A stretch of DNA of 64,000 nt from Nitrobacter vulgaris (GTDB lineage Bacteria > Pseudomonadota > Alphaproteobacteria > Rhizobiales > Xanthobacteraceae), in NCBI RefSeq assembly GCF_031453995.1, contig NZ_JAVDPZ010000002.1:62001-126000 (forward strand). The letters are read 5' to 3'. The notes below the pieces were generated by a model. It was not told the origin of the DNA, made no database searches, and was given only the letters and a program-made list of their open reading frames with translations. The stretch's first letter is position 1. Each line of letters begins with the position of its first letter. Made by a program: the position numbers and the translations under genes. Shown piece after piece: positions 55,673 to 63,750 of the stretch.

Positions 55673-55924
55673 ATGCAATCCCAAAATCCGCCTTCCGGCG
55701 AGGCTTGCCTCGTCTCGATGAAACGTGTGTGCGAACTCACGTCCCTTAGTCGCACGATGCTGAACAGATACCGCGCCGAGGGGCGATTCCCCGCGGCTGT
55801 CCCGCTCGGGGATCGCCGCGTTGCCTTTGTCAAATCTGAAATCGCCGAATGGATCAACGCCCGCGTGGCTGCGCGCGGTGTGAATGGCAACAAGCCGCTG
55901 GCCGGTAGGGGGGATGCGATATGA
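55673..55924 (+). CDS. AlpA-family helix-turn-helix regulator
   Basis: 83 residues. The helix-turn-helix LTSLSRTMLNRYRAEGRFP followed by PLGDRRVAFVKSEIAEWINAR is the AlpA/MerR-like fold that controls integrase or excision genes in P4-like satellites and many islands. ATG 55673 begins just before the domain; the frame upstream to 55571 is unlike the family. The next gene starts inside its stop (ATGA). Probably the element's switch or excisionase regulator. Confidence 0.85.
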   Translation: MQSQNPPSGEACLVSMKRVCELTSLSRTMLNRYRAEGRFPAAVPLGDRRVAFVKSEIAEWINARVAARGVNGNKPLAGRGDAI

Positions 55925-56478
55925 ACGCCCTTACCACGACCGACGTTCCGCTCGACACATTAGCGGCGGAAATCAAAGCGCGCATAGATGCCGGTGACCG
56001 AGCCGCGGATAAGGCAGCCGACCACTTCCGCGCTGCCGGCCTTCGCTTGCTTGACGCCAAGAAGCATCTTGCCGCAGCGAAGATTCCATTCGACGGCTGG
56101 CTCATTGAAAACGAAATCGGCCGGTCTCGCGCCTACGAGTTAATCGGCATCGCGAAGGGAACAAAGACGCTTGCTGGCATTCGCGCGTCGACCGCCGAGC
56201 GTGTTGCCCGGCATTCGAAAAAGAACCGTGATGCGGAGTCCGTTACTAACGGACTCGATAACGTCCTCGGAGATCGCGACAGCGCGCTAATTGCCGAAAT
56301 CGATTGGCTTCATGCCGAGGTCGATCGACTGACGAAAGAGAACAGCAGATTGCAACGCCGTTGCGACATGATGTTAGAATTCTTGCGCGAAAATAATGTG
56401 CTCTCCCTGGATCAACGAGACGAATTCGTTCGCAAGGTTTGCACCGAAGCCACGGAAGGGTGCACTCAAGCCGCTTAA
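55921..56478 (+). CDS. DUF3102-like element protein with C-terminal coiled coil
   Basis: 185 residues. The first 90 resemble DUF3102: RAADKAADHFRAAGLRLLDAKKHL, then PFDGWLIENEIGRSRAYELIGIA, which is a ParB-like or helix-turn-helix-like surface. The last 70 include a heptad-like stretch (LHAEVDRLTKENSRLQRRCDMMLEFL) and should dimerise. Proteins of this kind are common beside AlpA in rhizobial islands, and a DNA-binding role is inferred. It overlaps the alpA-like gene by four bases. Confidence 0.7.
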   Translation: MNALTTTDVPLDTLAAEIKARIDAGDRAADKAADHFRAAGLRLLDAKKHLAAAKIPFDGWLIENEIGRSRAYELIGIAKGTKTLAGIRASTAERVARHSKKNRDAESVTNGLDNVLGDRDSALIAEIDWLHAEVDRLTKENSRLQRRCDMMLEFLRENNVLSLDQRDEFVRKVCTEATEGCTQAA

Positions 56479-56557
56479 TCGGCCATGACAGGCCAGCCTG
56501 CCGCACGACTGGCGCTGTAGCCGGGTGCATCGACCAATCTAGCTAGAGATTAAACCA

Positions 56558-56764
56558 ATGAAATTACTATCAGTGACGCCGTCTTATGGCGGGAACGAAC
56601 TTGCGCGAGCCTCAATTGAGGTTGCCGCTGGGATCCGACTGCACGACCTGAAAATCACGCGGAACGGCTGTGTGTTTGCACGCAACGCAACGCTCGACCG
56701 CGCGGCCGTCGAGCGGATCTTTAACCTCGTAAAAGGCGCTCGCCATGAACCCCGCGCAAGCTAA
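56558..56764 (+). CDS. Small SpoVG-like protein
   Basis: 68 residues. The pattern ASIEVAAGIRLHDLKITRNGCVFAR resembles the SpoVG fold, a short beta-sheet RNA/DNA-binding domain, but similarity is weak and not confirmed. Its last 20 bases overlap the DUF3987 start, so the pair is translationally linked. Small proteins of this type often precede DUF3987 genes in rhizobial elements. Confidence 0.5.
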   Translation: MKLLSVTPSYGGNELARASIEVAAGIRLHDLKITRNGCVFARNATLDRAAVERIFNLVKGARHEPRAS

Positions 56765-58466
56765 GACCAGTATTTGCGACAACGTCGACGACAACCTCAA
56801 TGGCGACATCAACACGCCCACCTTCACGGCCACGCCGTACGTCTACAAAGATCCGTCGACGCTACCGTGCCGCGGTGAGGCAACCCAGAACTGGGTTGCC
56901 TTCGAGGAGGAGATCAACCCACAAATAATGGAATGGATGCGGCAGGCGATTGTCGCGAAGGAAATTGTAGAGGATCAGCAGCGTAAGGCGGCCAACGACA
57001 ATTTCGTCTCCGACAGCGCACCTGTCGACCTATGGCAGCGGCGCGCACATCCGCCGCTTCCTACCGGATTGTTGCCCCCGGTAATCGAAGAGTTTGCCCG
57101 CGCACAGGGCGAGCTGATGGGCGTCGATCCCGGCGGCCTAGCTGCTGCGGCTTTGGCCGTTTGTGCAGCCGCGATTCCGGACTCCATCAAACTTCGGGTG
57201 AAACGCCATGATCCGCACTGGTTGGAATCTGCGCGGCTTTGGGTCGCTCCAATCGGTGATCCTTCAACGAAGAAGTCACCTCTGATCTCGGCGGCTGCTG
57301 CGCCACTGAAGCGCCTAGACAGCGACTTGTTCCGCAAATACCAAGAAGCGCGCCGTAAGTATGATGCACTGCCTCCCGACGTTAAGAAAGACACGGCGCC
57401 TCCAAAGCACATTCGGTTGCGCCTCGAAGACACGACGATCGAGGCGGCACAGGAGGTTTTGAAAGACAGTCCGGACGGCGTTTTGTGTTTACAGGACGAG
57501 TTATCCGGATGGTTCGGATCGATGGACAAATATTCGTCCGGACGGGGCGCAGCGAAGGATCGTGGCTTTTGGCTTCAGGCGTTTAACGGCGGTCCATATA
57601 CGGTCAACCGTATCAGCCGTGGCGCGACCCTGATTGAAAATCTCTCGGTATCTCTACTTGGCGGAATCCAACCCGAGCCGATCCGCGCCCTGGCTGCCGA
57701 CGCTCATGATGACGGGCTGCTGCAACGGTTGTTTCCAATCGTTCTCGGGGCTGCTGGTGCGGGCGTAGATAAGCCGATGCCTGATGCAGCAGCGGCTTAC
57801 GACGCGATGGTTGCTCGCCTGACGCGTCTGCGGAGGCCAACAGGTGAGGGTAACCTCAGTAGCCTCATTGAGGTGCCGCTTCGGTTCGACGATACTGCCC
57901 AGGATCTACGAAGCGCCCTGGCGCAGCGTTACTTCGAAATGCAGTGCGCATGGGAGGCAGTAAATAAGAAGCTCGCCTCGCATCTCGGAAAATATGACGG
58001 CCTCTTCGCTCGCCTTTGCATTGTTTTCCACTGCGTCGAGAGCGAGGGCTGCCGGCCAGCCTCCGTCATAAAAGAAGACACGGCAAAGCGAGCCTCGGCT
58101 TTTTTGGAAGAGTTCCTCTTGCCTCATGCGGTCGCGTTTTATGTCGATGTTCTTGGAATGGCCGACCGCCACGATCACGTCTTGGCAACGGCGGGTTATA
58201 TCCTCGCACACAAATTGGACACGATCACGATCCGCGATGTCCGTCGTGGCGACCGCGTTATGCGGGGAATGGATAACGACGAGGCCAGGACGGTTCTTGA
58301 ACAACTAGATGCATTCGGTTGGATACAGCCAGTGCCATCGCATCGGCGCGACTCATCGATGTGGCAGGTTCTTCCATCAGTCCACAAACTGTTCGCTGAA
58401 CGTGCCGAAACCGAGAAGGCAAAACGAGAAGCGGTACGAAAGATCATTTCGGAATCGCTGCAGTAA
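56745..58466 (+). CDS. DUF3987 family protein (helicase/primase-like)
   Basis: 573 residues. DUF3987 proteins are phage and plasmid ATPases thought to act in element DNA replication. After a 95-residue variable start, the core shows a P-loop-like GDPSTKKSP (residues 171-179), in which the usual Gly before the Lys is replaced by Lys, and a Walker B-like LCLQDELSGWFGSM (247-260). Further family blocks are FWLQAFNGGPYTVNRISRG and LSVSLLGGIQPEPIR. AAGG lies about 10 bases before the ATG, within the previous gene. It is the likely replication protein of the element. Confidence 0.85.
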   Translation: MNPAQAKTSICDNVDDNLNGDINTPTFTATPYVYKDPSTLPCRGEATQNWVAFEEEINPQIMEWMRQAIVAKEIVEDQQRKAANDNFVSDSAPVDLWQRRAHPPLPTGLLPPVIEEFARAQGELMGVDPGGLAAAALAVCAAAIPDSIKLRVKRHDPHWLESARLWVAPIGDPSTKKSPLISAAAAPLKRLDSDLFRKYQEARRKYDALPPDVKKDTAPPKHIRLRLEDTTIEAAQEVLKDSPDGVLCLQDELSGWFGSMDKYSSGRGAAKDRGFWLQAFNGGPYTVNRISRGATLIENLSVSLLGGIQPEPIRALAADAHDDGLLQRLFPIVLGAAGAGVDKPMPDAAAAYDAMVARLTRLRRPTGEGNLSSLIEVPLRFDDTAQDLRSALAQRYFEMQCAWEAVNKKLASHLGKYDGLFARLCIVFHCVESEGCRPASVIKEDTAKRASAFLEEFLLPHAVAFYVDVLGMADRHDHVLATAGYILAHKLDTITIRDVRRGDRVMRGMDNDEARTVLEQLDAFGWIQPVPSHRRDSSMWQVLPSVHKLFAERAETEKAKREAVRKIISESLQ

Positions 58467-58636
58467 CAACAAGTGGCCGCGAGTGGCCCTTGCGCGCGCG
58501 ACAGATAAAGCAGAATCCACCCTTTTTATATTCAAGGGACGGTTTTTTCAACTTTTGACTTACGCGCGCAAGGGACACTCGCGGACAGTTGAAGCCAAAA
58601 CCGCAAGGTCGGCCGTAAAAGTATGAGGACCAAACA

Positions 58637-59362
58637 ATGATTTACGCAAACGATAACCAGCCCATTCGCGCCACCGACTTCCCGGACACACCAGAGGGGC
58701 TCGCAGCAAGGCGGGCTTGGCTGCAAACCGCACCAGCCACACACGCCCCGCATCACGAGCAGGCACCTTGCATGACGTGGGCCAAACGCGAGAAGGATGA
58801 AGCCACATTCTTTGCGCTCAAGCTCTGGCGCGCCATAAGCGAACCGCCTCGCATGGCTGCGAACGACAACGAGCCGCAGAATGAGGATGACACTGAGGCG
58901 GGCGAGCCTGCAACACTTCCGAACCTTGATTGCGAAATAATCGACGTTTCAGCGAAGCAACTTGTCTACGCCGAGAAGAATGGCATGACGCGTTGGGCTG
59001 GCAACAAGCTGGTAAAAATCTGGAGCGGGCACGCATGGGTTGGTCCGGACGCAGAGTTCGGTGATGCACGCCAGCGCCTAAGCGACAAGGCTGATACCGA
59101 AAACTTCGACGCAAAGCCATCGCCCGACGCCCAGGCGGAATTGGCGCGTGCGATGGATGCCGAGCGGTTGCGTAAGAGGCTCGGTATCAAAACATGCACC
59201 GTCCTTGATATGGCGGCCTCCGATAGCACCCTATTAGAAATCGGGGAATACCTCGGATTCTCTGGGCAATACGCCACGCGATCGGCGCGCAGAGAGGTCC
59301 GAACGGCCGTGATCGCGTTGAATGCGACGCTGGCGGAAGAGGGAAGAAAAGCCGCCGCTTGA
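58637..59362 (+). CDS. Hypothetical element protein, possible C-terminal helix-turn-helix
   Basis: 241 residues, not recognised. It contains ANDNQP and ANDNEP, low-complexity Asn/Asp/Pro motifs common in rhizobial island proteins. A middle part (AEKNGMTRWAGNKLVKIWSGHAWVGP) looks like a small globular unit, and the last 60 residues (LLEIGEYLGFSGQYATRSARREV) could hold a helix-turn-helix. AGGA precedes the ATG. The 170-bp gap upstream shows nothing notable. Confidence 0.55.
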   Translation: MIYANDNQPIRATDFPDTPEGLAARRAWLQTAPATHAPHHEQAPCMTWAKREKDEATFFALKLWRAISEPPRMAANDNEPQNEDDTEAGEPATLPNLDCEIIDVSAKQLVYAEKNGMTRWAGNKLVKIWSGHAWVGPDAEFGDARQRLSDKADTENFDAKPSPDAQAELARAMDAERLRKRLGIKTCTVLDMAASDSTLLEIGEYLGFSGQYATRSARREVRTAVIALNATLAEEGRKAAA

Positions 59363-59467
59363 GCGGGAATGTACGCTCGTAAGCCGCCCAATCCCTTTAG
59401 TAATTGTAGGGGCAATTCGCCCCGTTGCCCCAAAATCAATTGTTTCCAGAACTAATGGGCTTCAGAA

Positions 59468-60064
59468 ATGAATAAGAGCGACGCAGCGCGGATCATCTCG
59501 CGTCGGCTAAACTTGAACCTGGGCCGCTGCAACGCGCTATTGGTAGCAGCCAGTGACGCTGGCGTACTCCCGAAGGGATGCGGACGATCTATCCCACAGT
59601 TATCAAGCCTCGAACTCGTTCATGTTTTGCTCGCTTGTATAGCGGACAAGGGCATCGGCGACGCTGGCGGTGGGCCTACGCCGATCGGGTCTCTTGCAGA
59701 ACTGGCTGAGGTGTTCGCTGCTCAGTACCCCGCCGGGATGCTTTCAACCTACGCGTCCTCCAAGCGATGCGCCAAGGAGATCGGCGGCATAACGGTTTCT
59801 GGTGTTCCTGTCGCCACCGATGATCGATCCAAGCTGTTGATCGCAGGCGCCCGCAACAAAGCCGACGCAAAACCTGGGTTCACCACGAAATGGAAAACGG
59901 CTTCTGGCTTCGTGCCGATCGACGCAGCAACCATCATCACGATTAGCGATGCTGTGTTGGCTCACGTCAACGACTGCTTTGAAATCGAAGAGACAATTCT
60001 AGACGACATCGACGCTGGCACCATCACAACTCGCGAGCAGATAGACGCGGCTTTCGTCGGTTAG
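59468..60064 (+). CDS. Hypothetical element protein
   Basis: 198 residues, not recognised. It starts MNKSDAARIISRRLNLNLGRC, a likely amphipathic helix pair, and has a mixed alpha/beta composition without signal peptide or membrane segment. The codon use and position in the same-direction run support coding. A regulatory or packaging role would be a guess. Confidence 0.5.
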   Translation: MNKSDAARIISRRLNLNLGRCNALLVAASDAGVLPKGCGRSIPQLSSLELVHVLLACIADKGIGDAGGGPTPIGSLAELAEVFAAQYPAGMLSTYASSKRCAKEIGGITVSGVPVATDDRSKLLIAGARNKADAKPGFTTKWKTASGFVPIDAATIITISDAVLAHVNDCFEIEETILDDIDAGTITTREQIDAAFVG

Positions 60065-60149
60065 CTGGCGCCTTCGCCTACCACGGAGCGTGGTGGGGCA
60101 TATGGGGCATGTGCGTTTGAGCGGCTGGTAGGGCTACCCCCCGGTCTAG

Positions 60150-60377
60150 GTTCCTTTTGGCCCCTCCCGGATAGGTGCGGGTGCGGGCAACCCCGAAATC
60201 TCGGTCGTTGCAAATTTTTTACTAGGCCACTTCCTTCCTTTTGGAATCATTGATGATTTTGAAGACCGCGCGGATCCTCCACGGGCAAAGGGCGTGCGCT
60301 CGAACGGGCTGCCCCATGCGCAGTCGCGAAAAGGAAATCGCGCGATCAAAGGACGCGTAGATTGGAGAGTCCGATGA
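60150..60377 (+). pseudogene. Start-less open frame ending in an ATGA overlap with the next gene
   Basis: In the 309-bp gap 60065-60373 one frame runs 75 codons without a stop (from a TAG at 60147-60149) and ends at TGA 60375-60377, which overlaps ATG 60374 of the next gene. The text reads sensibly (AGAGNPEISVVANFLLGHF, then LPHAQSRKGNRAIKGRVDW), but no ATG, GTG or TTG occurs early in the frame. It is therefore most likely the 3' end of a decayed gene that once preceded the peptidase gene. What it encoded is unknown. Confidence 0.4.
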
Positions 60378-61039
60378 GTAAACCAAAGCTAGTGCAGCGA
60401 GCCTGCTGCGGGACCGGTCTATCCCGCCGGCGAGGATACGTCGCGCCATCTAATGTCGACGTTTCTTTCGACATCGCCGGCGTGAACGGGCCTATCATTT
60501 CCGAAATTGAAGATCATCAGATCGAACGAACCACCTGCATTCACGAAGCCGCTCACGCCGTCTTCGCTCACGGCTCCTCCATTAAGATCGAATCTGCATC
60601 GGCCGCACCTCCCGCGCGGGTGATCTACGCGATGCCCTGCACGTCATCTCCGGTTGAGCGTATCGCTATTCTCTGGGCTGCCCCAGCAGCAGAGGCTGCC
60701 GCGCTAAATCGTCGGATCACCTTAAGCCTACTCGATGAATCAGACTATCTGAGCCGCGTTTGCGCGTTCGAGTTCGGCGGATGCGATGAATGTAAAATGG
60801 CGTTGACTGCCTGGACGGCCACCGGCCTCAGCGCCGGTATCGACGCGGCGCGCGCTGTATTCCGAGAAGGACAATTGCTTGCGTTGAAGCTGCTTGATCG
60901 GTGCGACGTGCGTGCCGCGATCAATGCGTTGGCCGACAAACTTGCTGAAGGCGCGATCGTCGACGGCGCAACCTGCCACGAATTGATTGAGCGGCATTTG
61001 CCGTTTGGTTCGCTACGCCAATCACAGGAACCTTCATGA
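60374..61039 (+). CDS. HEAAH-motif (M41-like) metallopeptidase-like protein
   Basis: 221 residues. TCIHEAAHAVFAHG carries HEAAH (residues 57-61), a zinc-binding active-site motif of M41-type (HExxH) proteases. The distal part (CDVRAAINALADKLAEGAIVDGATCHELI) resembles the final helices of that fold. No ATPase domain is present. GGAGAG lies before ATG 60374. It overlaps the prohead protease gene by four bases, so it is co-translated with capsid maturation. Small stand-alone proteins of this kind occur in prophages; the substrate is unknown. Confidence 0.7.
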   Translation: MSKPKLVQRACCGTGLSRRRGYVAPSNVDVSFDIAGVNGPIISEIEDHQIERTTCIHEAAHAVFAHGSSIKIESASAAPPARVIYAMPCTSSPVERIAILWAAPAAEAAALNRRITLSLLDESDYLSRVCAFEFGGCDECKMALTAWTATGLSAGIDAARAVFREGQLLALKLLDRCDVRAAINALADKLAEGAIVDGATCHELIERHLPFGSLRQSQEPS

Positions 61040-61670
61040 CTAAGATAATTGCAAGCCTCCCCAAATTCGGTAGGTCCGCGGAGGTTCGCGCGTCGTCCTT
61101 GACGAGAAGGACAACTCTATTGAGGTTGTTTGGACTACAGGCGCTGCCGTGCGCCGCTTCGATTGGCGCACTGATCGCTTCTACTCCGAAGTACTTCTTG
61201 TCACACCATCCGCCGTGCGCCTCGATCGCGTAAACGCTGGCGCGCCATTCCTGAACACCCATTCTGATTCCGACTTGAGCGATGTTATTGGAAGCGTTGT
61301 ACCTGGTTCGGCAAAGCTTAAGGGCGGTAAGGGCATTGCTCGTGTCCGCTTATCAAACGCGTCAGGCGATGCTGACATTGTTAGCAAGATCCGTGACGGC
61401 ATCATTCGCAACGTATCAGTCGGCTATGCAATTCATCGGGTTGAGAAGACCGAAAACGTAGACAGTGATGATGAATGGCGTGTGGTGGATTGGGAGCCGC
61501 TTGAGATTAGCGCAGTCCCCATCCCTGCCGATGCCGGTTCGCAGATTCGCAAGGCTGATAAGGCTGAGCAGTATCCCTGCGTCGTCGTGTCTGGCGGTAT
61601 CGGAAGTCTCCGAGCCGAGGCAACGAAAGCACGAATGAGATGCCGCCAACGGATGGCGGGCGTCGTTTGA
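61036..61670 (+). pseudogene. HK97-type prohead protease, frameshifted
   Basis: Family text is clear: after an N-terminal part read in one frame from ATG 61036 (SLPKFGRSAEVRA), similarity continues in another frame as VVLDEKDNSIEVVWTTGAAVRRFDW, then NAGAPFLNTHSDSDLSDVIGSVV, LSNASGDADIVSKIRDGIIRNVSVGY and WEPLEISAVPIPADAG. A single-base loss near 61090 would explain the switch. The ATG overlaps the preceding stop, which supports 61036 as the original start. In related phages the gene continues or is followed by a major capsid protein, which is not present here. Confidence 0.75.
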
Positions 61671-61683
61671 AAGGAGTTTTGGA

Positions 61684-62304
61684 ATGTTTGCTCGCTTGAA
61701 GAAAATTCTGACCGAGGCCGATATCAACACCGTTGCCGACATCGAGGCGGCGCTCTCAGAGTACGATCTTGCCGCACTGGAGACCAGCCTTGCCACCGCT
61801 CAACAGCGTCGCAGCGATCTTCTGCTCACTGGCAATGATGCAGAAATCCTCGCAGCCGAAGACGAAGCGACCAGGGCGCGCCTAGCTCTCGATCGCGCCC
61901 ATGCCGCTGTTGCCGAATTGAATCGACGGCTAGAGGAGGCGCGTGCCGAGGAGCGCAAGGCCGCGATTAGTGCCGAGTACGCCGCCACGAGTACCAAGGT
62001 GGAAGTCGCTGTCGAACGTATAAATAGTGAATATCCGGCTTTAGCGGCAAAGATCTTGGAGCTATGTATACTCGCCGACGCGGCTGATGATGCGACCACG
62101 TCATGGAGCAAGAGATGCTTTGCGGGCGAAGCTGAAGGCTTGCCTATTGTTGATACGGTTACGGAACGCCTTGAACTTCATAATCGCTGGATGGTGAACG
62201 GACTGACATTCTCGAACGCGACCCGCCTGCTGCCAGTTGGTAAGTTCGAGGGGCACTCGATTGATTTTGAATCGATCGCTCTTTATCACGCGCGTCATGG
62301 CTGA
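61684..62304 (+). CDS. Coiled-coil element protein, possible scaffold
   Basis: 206 residues. A long helical, charged, Ala-rich middle (about residues 25-125, AALETSLATAQQRRSDLLL through LEEARAEERKAA) predicts a coiled coil; the end is mixed and contains LCILADAADDATTSW. AAGGAG lies before the ATG. Its place after the prohead protease suits a scaffold or capsid accessory protein, but no family is recognised. Confidence 0.5.
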   Translation: MFARLKKILTEADINTVADIEAALSEYDLAALETSLATAQQRRSDLLLTGNDAEILAAEDEATRARLALDRAHAAVAELNRRLEEARAEERKAAISAEYAATSTKVEVAVERINSEYPALAAKILELCILADAADDATTSWSKRCFAGEAEGLPIVDTVTERLELHNRWMVNGLTFSNATRLLPVGKFEGHSIDFESIALYHARHG

Positions 62305-62312
62305 TCGCACGA

Positions 62313-62711
62313 ATGGCGGAGAGGTACTGGCGCGCGACCATGGAGGTATTGGCGCGGCTGGGGGCGACGAGACGAGAGGTCGAGGATGCGCGAGAGTTTA
62401 TGCTCGACTTCGTAGCGTCGCGTGATGGGAGGCTTGTGGCCAGGGGTGAGGGGAGGTCGCGATTGTCTTTCAGCAAGATAGATTATCATCATGCTGCCGG
62501 CGCGACATACGTTTGCGTATCTACTAAATTGACATGCGGATTAATATCCGAGGTCACCAAATGCCATCACAGAAACTATCCGATGCGTGGGTACGCGATC
62601 TCACGTGGGACCGCGCCCTGGAAGCGTACCTCAAAAAGAAAGATCGGGCGGGCAAATCGCACCCAGAGCAGATCGCTTACTTCGATTCGATGGAACGAGG
62701 GCTCGCCCTGA
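62313..62711 (+). pseudogene. Broken small element gene
   Basis: Only the first 48 or so residues (MAERYWRATMEVLARLGATR, then DAREFMLDFVASRDGRLVARG) read as plausible protein. The rest, from about 62460, runs into sequence that belongs to the start region of the second integrase in another frame. The 3' end was probably lost when the two element parts were joined. Confidence 0.35.
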
Positions 62712-63223
62712 AGCTCGTGTTCAGTTCGGGCGGTACGAAAATGTTCCAGGTGGTCACCTACGTAGGGAGCAAAGCGCTCACCTATAAGCTCGGCACCTTT
62801 CCGAAGATGAGCGTTAAGAAGGCGAAAATGGCCGCCCGCAAATATTATGAGAACCCGGTGCTAACCGAGGCCCCCAGCACTTTCAGGGAGGTCATGGAGA
62901 TTTTCCTCAAGAGATACGTACAGGTGGAGGAACCCGGCTATCGCGGCGAAATCGAACGATCTCTGCGGAAACATGCGATCCCGGCTTTTAGCAAACGTCC
63001 ATTCGTCGAACTCAAGCGTAAGGGCGTCGCGAAGCTGCTAGAAAACGTGGCGGGTAATAACGGCCCTGTCACGGCTGATCGTTTGCTGGGCCATTTTTCG
63101 AAGATGATGAACTGGTACGCGGCCCAATGCGGCGGCTATCGAAGCCCTATTGGTCCGAATATGCGACGCTCCGATCGCAAGGCCAACGTAGGAAAGCGTC
63201 CGGCGTCCCGGTGGCCAGCTTAG
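62561..63223 (+). pseudogene. Second tyrosine integrase, catalytic domain missing
   Basis: 220 residues. It has the arm-binding domain (SSGGTKMFQVVTYVGSKALTYKLGTFPKMSVKKAKMAA split across blocks) and most of the core-binding domain (AFSKRPFVELKRKGVAKLLEN and PVTADRLLGHFSKMMNWY), ending GPNMRRSDRKANVGKR just where the catalytic domain should begin. A complete relative would need about 180 more residues with Arg, His-x-x-Arg and Tyr. This is a remnant of another element. Confidence 0.75.
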
Positions 63224-63372
63224 GACAAGGTCGCGACGACGAGTAAGGCAAAACCTGCGGCCTCAGCGCAATCGGATTATCGGATCAAAAGCGGATGTCT
63301 TCGCATCTGCGAACGACCCTTGCCCGCGCCTTTTCATGACACTGAGTCGCAGGCTGAAGGTCTCGTTTTAGA

Positions 63373-63404
63373 TTGACACACTTCTTTGGGCACCCAATTA
63401 TAAG
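63373..63404 (+). promoter_or_regulatory. Probable sigma-70 promoter of the small secreted protein gene
   Basis: TTGACA at 63373-63378 and an AT-rich -10 candidate (ATTATA, 63397-63402, spacer 18; or TATAAG at 63399-63404) lie about 90-110 bases before the ATG at 63490. The region 63224-63489 otherwise shows no gene. Confidence 0.45.
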
Positions 63405-63489
63405 AAACTTACATTACAGTAATATGACAGGTCAGACGTATAGATGAAATAAGCGCGAAGTTCCCCTCAATCGTGATTGGAGTTTGGTA

Positions 63490-63738
63490 ATGAGATACCT
63501 TTTGATTGCGATTTGTGCGACAACGATACTGAGTACTTCAGCGCTCGCTTTTTCCGGTAAAAACGAAAGCGGCAAAGGTGATCGGGGTTATGAAGGTCGC
63601 GTTTATCTGGCCTACGACTCCGGCGGGGGGTATACCCCTGCATACCACCGCAGAGGATATGGGCCCTCTTATAGTGGCCTTCGCCCCCACCTTGTCTTCC
63701 GTGAGCGCTGCTCCTTCACAAATGACCCGAGCTGTTAG
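63490..63738 (+). CDS. Small secreted Gly/Tyr-rich protein
   Basis: 82 residues. Signal peptide (about residues 1-20, MRYLLIAICATTILSTSALA), then a short mature part rich in Gly and Tyr with two Cys near the end (RCSFTNDPSC). GGAG lies before ATG 63490; the frame can be read from TTG 63484 as well. It lies outside the element and is not recognised; perhaps a periplasmic or surface peptide. Confidence 0.6.
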   Translation: MRYLLIAICATTILSTSALAFSGKNESGKGDRGYEGRVYLAYDSGGGYTPAYHRRGYGPSYSGLRPHLVFRERCSFTNDPSC

Positions 63739-63750
63739 AGCTTTGGGCCT

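Larger units (their letters stand above)
54165..63223. mobile_element. Compact integrated element, satellite-like or reduced prophage
   Basis: Bounded on the left by the broken diguanylate cyclase gene and a repeat cluster, and on the right by a truncated second integrase. Gene order on the plus strand: integrase, AlpA-like regulator, DUF3102-like, SpoVG-like, DUF3987, two unknown proteins, start-less frame, HEAAH peptidase-like, prohead protease (frameshifted), coiled-coil protein, broken small gene, second integrase fragment. All genes point the same way and three neighbours overlap by ATGA. No tRNA target was found and neither end was proven, so the borders are approximate. Confidence 0.75.
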
